Shown here one piece after another: positions 56,861 to 64,000 of a stretch of 64,000 nucleotides of DNA; the stretch's first letter is position 1; each line of letters begins with the position of its first letter. The translations under genes were made by a program, and so were the position numbers. Under the pieces are notes generated by a model. The model was not told the origin of the DNA. It searched no databases and was given only the letters and a program-made list of their open reading frames with translations. The DNA is from Dicyema japonicum (Eukaryota; Dicyemida; Rhombozoa; Dicyemidae): the NCBI GenBank assembly GCA_011109175.1, contig RDEW01000026.1, positions 451,695-515,694 on the forward strand, read 5' to 3'.

Positions 56861-58560
56861 AAAATGTCATCAAAGGATTGAAAGTCACTCCCAGAATAGT
56901 TGGATGAATCTGTAAAGGTAAAGAATCTCCATATATGCTTAAATCTAGTGTATATTTTTCTTTTCTGTTTGTGGTGAAGATAGTATACGTTGATTTATCC
57001 CTGGATATGGAGAGACGATTCAAATTCAACCAGGCTTACAGGACATTAATATGTGACTGAAGCTCTGATTTTGCCATATCCACGTATTTGTCCTGCTAGC
57101 GATAATTAAGTCGTCAGCATATGTGAGAAGCATTGAATCTGGTCCTCCAGGACAGGGTAAATCGTTTAGGAATAAATTGAATAGTGCCGGAGAGAGGGGC
57201 GATCCTTGAGGGACGTCATTTTGTAGAAGACGGGACCTCGATCTTGCATGGCCTATACAGACACGTCCTCTTTTCCGGAAAGAAAATTGGCTATCCATCT
57301 TTTCAAAGCCGGCTGAATGGTGGTGTCAAAAACTATTTTCGTGAGTAATGTTCTCGGGACTGAATCGAACGCCTTCTGGATGTCCAGGGAGACCAATATT
57401 GTCTGTAGATGGCGTTTTGGTTCATTGAACCCTTCTGATATAAATTGAGACAGTGAAGTCAAATGTGTCGTAGTTGAACACTCACAGTTGAAACCATGTT
57501 GAAAGTGGCAGTCGGGCAAATGGGGTTTAATTTTCCAGAGTACGAGTTTCTCCATTAGGCGCGATAATGCGCACGTCAATGAAATTAGACGGTAGGAAGA
57601 AGGTAAGTTTTCGTTTTCCTGGTTTTAAAAGGGGTATAATAGGTGAGTTCTTCCATTTGCATGGAATTACGTTCTTGTTAGAAGACAAATTAAAAATTGA
57701 CGTAATCGATTTGATTGCAACATTACCAAGGTGTTTTAGCAAAATTCCCGGAATACCGTCAGGACCACACTTTTCATCACACTTTTCATCGATCTTATAG
57801 CCTGTGTGACCTCGGCATGCGTAAATACATTGATCCACGAAGTTGGTTTAGGCATTAAATTCTGATGGTGACAAGAATGAAATTTTCTAGAAGTCCTTGT
57901 GACTTATAGATGCGTGTTATTTCATTAGGTTGCTAGCTTGTACAGTATTTGGAAAAGATTCTGATACATCTGATAAGATTAGCTTCGACGAATAGTTTTC
58001 CATAAAAGACTCGTGGATTTCATATTTCCAATAAATGATGATAGGCGGTTCCACGCCCAATCTTTCTTTTCTTTGATGAGTTTAGTTATTCTCTGATTTA
58101 AACATTTTATATTTTCCAAATCAGGAGTGGTTTGTTGGTGATTCATCTTCAGGGAGTTTCTCTGCTCGATGAGGTGACGAGTCTCCGAGTCCAGAGTAGG
58201 CTTATAAGATTTGCAAGGTACTCTTTGTAGAAAGTTTTGATTCCTGGATAAGGCAAATGTCAATCTTGTGCTTTGATAATAGACATCGTAACTCCAGAAT
58301 CTTTGTTTTTGTACCGTTAGCATTGAGTTGCATAATAACAAGGGGTTTTGGTCCAGGATTTTGTTCAATATCTCCAGAAAGCAATAGAATCCAGGGGAAC
58401 AAACAACATCTCGAGTTTCCAGTTAAATACCACCCAGGCATACGAGGAGTTTGGATGGGGAAGAGAAAATGGTTCTTTTTGGTGTTATTCGACACTGAGC
58501 GCCATCATAAAAGGTGAACCATATGACGCCACGCTAAAATTTCAAAGTCATTATTAAATC
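56823..58560 (-). mobile_element. Second 2A-type LINE copy, decayed
   Basis: Minus strand from about 58560: 5' UTR similarity (GTGGCGTCATATGGTTCACC), a leader with WILLLSGDIEQNPGP, endonuclease start LVIMQLNANGTKTKILELRC and LIQESKL. Most of the endonuclease is missing (jump near 58200 to DSETRHLIEQRNSLK). The RT follows: CGPDGIPGILLKHLG, IPLLKPGKRK, HGFNCECSTTTHLTSLSQFI, VSLDIQKAFDSVPR, NDVPQGSPLSPALFNLFLND, LLTYADDLIIASR and ILGVTFNP. The order matches the intact element at 49031. Frame breaks are numerous, but the catalytic motifs are still legible. Confidence 0.8.
58349..58375 (-). other. 2A-like motif in second LINE copy
   Basis: Codes for GDIEQNPGP, preceded by WILLLS. It keeps every residue of the D-x-E-x-N-P-G-P signature although the rest of the element is decayed. 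Confidence 0.78.
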
Positions 58561-58705
58561 CTCCATTTTATGTTTTTCTTTCAATCTTCGGACGTTGAAT
58601 GACGCCAGTGTGAAGAGACTCAATATATTATTATTATTATAAAATATAAATAATAATTACAAAATTATAAATTAATAAATTTGCCGCGTTTTCAGCTGTT
58701 ACCTG

Positions 58706-61509
58706 ATGGAATCAAAATTAACTTTAAGACCGCAAATTAGGAATATTAATAATAAAGTAATTAACCTTGACTATGTATATGGATCTTCCTCACCTGGGTC
58801 GTGTGTCATTGATTACTCTCCAATTCTTAACCTTGTTGCATACATTTCTGGGTTTATTTTCTTATTAATCAAAGGGGAATAATTATTCTGTGGTATTTGG
58901 AGACAAACCTTCAGTCTCACATCATCAATCACTCCCAAAAGACGTTTAATAGTCTCTGCCTCTCACCAAATGGCAAATATTTAGTCACTTGCGAAGTACT
59001 TAGTCTCTCATAGTTAGTCCGGTCATAAGCCGCTTGTGAGAATATGGGACGTAAAATTGGCTGTTCAAATTGACGAGTTTTCTGGTCATCGAGCCCTCTC
59101 CTCCGTTGTAAGTGGTTATATCTGAGCCCAGTCGTTTTCAGTGGACAGTGAGACCTTTGTATCTGTAGGTACTGAACATGATATGAACATATTTCAGTAC
59201 AACATAAGGGATGGACTCGTTGCTGCTAACAAAATAGCTGCCTCAGTTGAGTCAATCATAATTTAGGTGTCAAAGTGTATATTCAGTAAGGATGGAATGA
59301 ATGTAGTCACTGTCGGGTTAAGGCATGTCAAGTTCTGGCGTTCTGTACAAAAGAATGTAGTATTGTTGCTTATTGGTAGGACATCAGGTCAGAGTGGCTG
59401 TTTTAACTGGTACATCCCCAACTTTGGGAAAACTAAAGATCCACAACTTTTGTGACGCTGTGTCTTATCGTATTCACAACCAATGTCGCACTCTTTGTCT
59501 GTCAACTTCTGGAATTATATGTGAATTTGAATCCAGAGTGTTGTCTCGTACAGTCGACCTTAACGTAGTGATTTTTATGAGTTTAGTCAAATTGTGTGTG
59601 TCTAAGCCTGTGTGCGAACCTTGTTTTAGTAGGGTGTGACAGTTCTCTCAACATATATGACTGTGATGATTTGAATAAATGTAGTGAAATTCCAATGATA
59701 GAATAGTATTAATTGTTAATATTTAGTGATGATGTAAATTGTATAGGGATTGCCTCTCAATATACTCATAACATTGTAGCCAGTGTGTGGAATAATGGTA
59801 ATATTGTTGTGTGTGAAGTAACCCCACAACTCGACGGTCTAATTATATACGATAGACACTTCCACTACACATGTGTCTTTTCTCTACATGTATGTTGTTT
59901 GTTTATTTAGATTATTGATGATGCTATTATGTCCATATCTTCTGACGGCTGTGTTAAACGATGGATTATGGTATATCTTCTCTATATTATAGGATTATAA
60001 TTCCTCATTGGAGTGTACCTCTACTTCATATCTTTGTGATTCCTTGGGAGACACTCATTTTAGATGTTCTTGTGTTGACATAAACCACTCTGTTCTCTCA
60101 GTGGGAGACTCGTGTGGTTTTATTAGGTAAATATAATATTATTATTAAGAATATTTGATTTGTCATCTCTAAGTCCTATATGGGACACAAAGGCACACAA
60201 TGCTGAAGTAATGCAAATGGAATTGTGCTTTACCTCACTTTTGAGTAGTCTTTACATACATTGTAGGGGATTGTGAAATGCTAATATTAGCCACAGCCTC
60301 CAGAGATAGATTTGTTAAAATATTCGATTTGGATAGATTTGAATGTATATTAAAGTGGTCATTTCACTCCTCACCTATTACAATCTGTAAAATTAATCCA
60401 ATGTGGGATGAGTCTTCAAATGATTACTTCTTCTTTAGACAAATCAGTTTCACTGTCCTACATTAGAGTGGTTGTTATCAATATAAATGTAGAATGAGGA
60501 AGGATCTCTGTTTTGTGATGTCATCAATACATTAGCTGAGAGATTGTCTGTTCTTGATTTGGGTGTGTCTGTGAGTGCTGGTAAATTGGTTCTTGCAATG
60601 AATGATTCATACGCTCGGTTATTTGTTTATTTATGTGTAGAGTGTATATGCTAAACACAATTAGACATTCCTCTATTATTAAATTGGGGGATGATAATAT
60701 TATGTGTACTGCTGTTAGAATTGAAGGTAGTTTAGCTATATTTACGTCATCGAATGGTTATATTGTGGGATTTGACCTAATTACTGAGACTATCTTGTGG
60801 GCTAGTGTCACTTCTCTTAGTGGTTCTGCCTCATATTGTGATGCTGTTCTCCTATCCAATTCATTTTTGATATCCTCTACCCAATCTGGGGCACTATTCC
60901 TTTGGCGTCTCCCATTACAATGTGACATTGGTGGAATAAGAACAGTCTCTTCACAAAGATCTGCTTCATATGACATATATCTTGACCATAAGAATTTAAT
61001 GGTAGTTTTGTTATTATATTGTAGAGTAATCTGTCTTCCTCTGGTAGAGATTGTATTCTAGGAAGTGTTACAAGTTTATCTCTATTATATTTTAGATTTG
61101 GAGAGTTTTCATAAAAGTATGCTTACTGTAATATTCCTTTTATAATATTAGAGATCAAGTTCAGCCTCTTCACTCGTAGATGTCTCTCGAAAATGGTAAA
61201 ATTTGTTATTGACAGTAGCACTCAAATGTCCACTCCAAATAGACTAAGGAAGTTCAAAAGATGGTCATCCCCAGTGGATCCAGTCTTTATGTATTAGTGA
61301 CTTTTATTGTTAGTAAGCAATCTGATTGTTCTTGCGTCTCTACTGAGTATATAGATTCCACAGAGTATAGTTTATTTATATTTAGTATTACGTTTTACAC
61401 AGCAAAGGCATCGTTGAATGATGGTAGTCAACAAATCTTTGACGATAAACTGAATGATCTAGTCTACTCTACCAAATATATTACAAAGACACTCACAACT
61501 TTAGTTTAA
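58706..61509 (+). CDS. WD40-repeat protein, WDR62/MAPKBP1-like
   Basis: Proteins of this family are scaffolds of JNK signalling, and WDR62 acts at spindle poles and centrosomes. The start at 58706 gives MESKLTLRPQIRN. Matches in order: SSSPGSCVIDYSP; SLCLSPNGKYLVT near 58945; KPLVRIWDVK near 59020; VSVGTEHDMNIFQYN near 59160; CIFSKDGMNVVTVGLRHVKF near 59275; a GRTSGQSG block (family GRSG); HNAEVMQMEL near 60200; ILATASRDRFVKIFDLDR near 60285; ADKSVSLSYIR near 60440; and SNGYIVGFDLITETILWAS near 60755. These give two WD40 propellers as in the family. Near 61220 STPNRLRKFKRW follows, a short basic linker. The long C-terminal half of vertebrate WDR62 is lacking or unplaced. Introns are about 20-28 nt and not all borders could be set. 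Confidence 0.8.
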
Positions 61510-61643
61510 TAATAAATATAATATTTAGAGGAATTATGATTCACAAAATGACCAAATTATTAAAATAGAGAAAATATTAAGAATATGTAATGATATGATT
61601 GTTACTAGTTTAAATGATAAATAGTTTGTGTTGTCATAGTAAT

Positions 61644-62669
61644 ATGTCTGTTATTGGTGATAAGGAGGATGAATTTAGGTTGATAGGCTAGATTTACTGT
61701 AGGAGGCTCAATGAACAATTGGAAGCCAAAACATTAAAGCTCTTTGAAAAGGCTGATGAAATTATGGTTGATTATATAATTAAAATAGAAAAAACAAGAT
61801 GATTTGTTTACTGAGGATTATGATATACCAATTGTTGATGAAATATGTTATTCTCAGACTGATAGTCAATTAGGGAATATATCCAATGAAATAAATTTTG
61901 AAACAATTCTTTCAAATATTGGGGAGACTACATCTATTGGGGAAAGTTGGCTTACGTTATAACTCTCAAAGATGCTCAAATTAGAATTTTGAAATCAAAG
62001 GTGACTGTTCTTCAGGATGAAATAAAGAATATGGCGCAAGAAATGGGCCATAAGGTAGTTTGATGAATATTTTGCAGCACGAAGAATTAAGGAATTCAAA
62101 AAATCAAATTAAAGAACTAAAGGAAGAGATTGACAGAATTCAGAAGCAGTCGACGGCATATCAGCATCAATTAACAAAATACAAACAGTTGGGGGAGCAG
62201 TCAAAGGAGAAGGTTGATAAACTTCAATTTCAGCTATCAAAGACTATAAAAGTAGCGACAAAGATAAAATTTAGGATTTTGAAAGTCAACAAGGAGTCAA
62301 CAAATCACAACAGTCTAATTTGAAGACACTACAAGTCAGATTCAACAGAATGGCTGAAGAACTAGAAAAATGCAAGGAAGAGTTAAACCAATCACGGTGT
62401 TTGTCTAAGGTTTGGACGAAATAATATAATCAAGGATGTATCGGTAGAACAGAAGCAGCACATGGAGGACGTTATAGCTGAAAACAAATTGTTAAAAAAA
62501 CAGCAGCAAAATTTGCTGATGGCTTATTCTAAGCAAATTAGTCTTATTAGTAATTTGAAGAAACAAAAGGTTAATCATTTTAGATTATTCTTAGAATTTA
62601 ATTGAATTTACAAAAACTGTAAATTTATTTGAAGAAAGACTCTCTAAGGCCATGGACAACAATAGTTAA
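61644..62669 (+). CDS. TEX9: TEX9-like coiled-coil protein
   Basis: TEX9 is a coiled-coil protein linked to centriolar satellites and ciliated cells. The start at 61644 (MSVIGDKEDEF) leads to RRLNEQLEAKTLKLFEKADE and then IRILKSKVTVLQDEIKNMAQ near 61980. A 23-nt intron (62055-62077) joins to HEELRNSKNQIKELKEEIDR, followed by YKQLGEQSKEKVDKLQFQLS (family HKALSEEANKKCDGLQLQLS). After a 23-nt intron come KTLQVRFNRMAEELEKCKEE and ENKLLKKQQQNLLMAYSKQI with SLISNLKKQK (family ENKKLEKQKAELMTGFKKQL...DVLKRQK). The last exon has FEERLSKAMDNNS. The whole protein is predicted coiled coil. It lies 134 bp after the WDR62-like gene on the same strand. Confidence 0.82.
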
Positions 62670-62726
62670 TATCACTTAAGGGTTTGCAAACAATTTAATA
62701 AAATTAAACAGACCATTATTTGTATT

Positions 62727-64000
62727 TAAATCCCACTTTATTCAACCAACAATAAAAAAGTTAATATTTAATAATCAACAACCTTCCTCGCCAGCCTCCT
62801 CAGGCAGGTTCGATTCTGGTTGCTGAAACAACTCCGAGAGCGCCTTGTCCAATTGAACCCTCTGCCCATATGGCATCTCAGAGCTCTGCCTCCTATACTC
62901 CAGTGTCAGGCTCTCTAGGGTCCGCTTTAACACAGTGGACTGTAGATAGGCCTGGAGCTTCCTATCTACCCCAACTGCTTCAGATAACCCTTGTGGTACT
63001 TTGTTGCAATTCCTTCCCACGTCATTACTATAGGAATAACGAGGACTTGCATCTGCCCCATCTCGTTTGCAAGAAAGTCATACTTCCTTTTTTTCTCCAC
63101 CTCCACAGTCAGCAAACGGTCTTGAGACGTGATGGCAACCTCTATGATAAGGACTTGGCCAGACTCCTTATCATGTACCACAATGTCCGGTTTATTGTGC
63201 TTGACTAGCACCGAGCTACGGATAACACTGTCTACCTTAATTTGGACCCTGGTGTTCTCTACTACAGATTGCATCTTATGAGTCCGCAACTTTCTGGTGT
63301 GGCGAATACCATACTTATTGCATAGTAGAAGATGAAGACTCTTTACTACTTCGTTATGCCTGTACATATAGTCGTGGCAGAGCATGGATCCACATCGAGT
63401 GGCTAAATGATCAACCGACATGCTCTTTGACTTACAATGAGGACATGTATTTGTTGATCGATCCCAAAAAATATTGCGATCTTGCATATACGTGTACAGC
63501 GCCTCCGATCGAGGTGAGTTGTCACCGTATTTTAGCCATATTGTCGACGACTTAAGGTCGACATGTGGGTTGTCCAATGCTCTGAAGAGGACCTTATGAA
63601 GGCTTTTTAAGTTGATCTTTTCCATCAAATTATTATATTGTAATTCGATCAACGCCTTCACATTTACTAGCCCACCATCATCAACACCATACTTAGCAGA
63701 CAAAAAAGGTCTGATAGTGCCTAGGTGGGTTGCCAGTGTTTTCTCGGTCGTTATTATGGCGTGCTTCCTAGCAGACACACTTGACCCAGCTATCAGGATG
63801 TCGTGCATTCGCATTAGGACACGCTCACTTAGTTGGAATACTCCACACAGTCCACGGCCGAATTTATCACGGGGTAAATATAGTCTCTCCTTATTGGCTG
63901 CCAGCACATGGACATGGTTCTCTCTGAGTACTCCACGGATCATAACATCCATCTCATGACTCCATGTTTATGCTCTACAATCATACTTCTTAATGTTTTC
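62727..64000 (-). mobile_element. R2/R4-like LINE 3' half, best preserved
   Basis: Runs off the window end. A long frame (63952-62966) encodes the post-RT region MDVMIRGVLRENHVHVL, RDKFGRGLCGVFQLSER, the finger CPHCKSKSMSVDHLATRC with DYMYRHNEVV, and the endonuclease HNKPDIVVHDK...LIIEVAITSQDR. It ends at KGYLKQLG. The conserved tail VDRKLQAYLQSTVLKRTLES continues in the -1 frame to 62775. The 3' UTR (TTTTTTATTGTTGGTTGAAT) to about 62727 matches the one at 21700. Confidence 0.85.

Noticed and set aside
63612-63959. Plus-strand 115-residue frame
   Set aside because: Antisense to the conserved LINE frame with zinc finger and endonuclease.

Overview
This window is nuclear DNA from a small, AT-rich metazoan genome crowded with transposable elements. 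About a dozen host genes sit as islands in transposon debris. Wherever I could join exons against a known family, the introns are extremely short, roughly 20-28 nt, with GT...AG ends and stops in frame; for example, gamma-tubulin needs introns of 25, 24, 25, 21 and 22 nt. The gene set includes ADAMTS protease, ORAI calcium channel, LEM-domain inner nuclear membrane protein, TEX9 and a WDR62/MAPKBP1-like protein. That points to an animal with cilia or centrioles, and the tiny introns fit best with a dicyemid (mesozoan) or a similarly reduced parasitic animal. The taxon is an inference.

Layout. 1-2.3 kb: an R2/R4-like LINE fragment broken by a Tigger/pogo transposon. 2.5-5.7 kb: gamma-tubulin (-) and PP2A B56 subunit (+). 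6.2-14.5 kb: decayed LINEs, a hAT end and two tRNA-derived SINE families, one as a tandem trimer. 14.6-15.6 kb: LEMD2/MAN1-like gene (+). 15.6-25.3 kb: a dead R2-like element, an RTE-like element, an R2/R4-like LINE, and a hAT transposon carrying a nearly complete PHD/RT/endonuclease retrotransposon. 25.8-27.3 kb: VPS4 (+). 28.8-31.2 kb: MCM6 (-). 32.07-32.59 kb: a MITE with a perfect target duplication. 34-36.3 kb: ADAMTS (-). 37.4-38.4 kb: LINE ORF1 plus endonuclease. 39.2-41.4 kb: a dense cluster of phosphopantetheinyl transferase (-), MRPL13 (+) and ORAI (+). 43.7-44.8 kb: an unidentified tail-anchored protein. 45-49 kb: SINE, pogo and hAT remains. 49.0-52.5 kb: an almost intact LINE with a 2A-like motif. 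52.7-58.6 kb: a Tigger with both TIRs, R2/R4-like, RTE-like and 2A-LINE remains. 58.7-62.7 kb: the WDR62-like gene and TEX9, both (+). 62.7 kb to the end: the 3' half of an R2/R4-like LINE (-).

The host genes do not form one pathway. There is a loose centrosome/cilium theme (gamma-tubulin, WDR62-like, TEX9) and otherwise core housekeeping (MCM6, VPS4, B56, MRPL13, PPTase). The main interest lies in the intron size, the very tight gene spacing at 39.2-41.4 kb, and the transposons: 2A-like motifs in two related LINEs, nested insertions, a frameshift shared by two LINE copies, and a LINE-SINE chimera. I found no rRNA, CRISPR or stand-alone tRNA gene.
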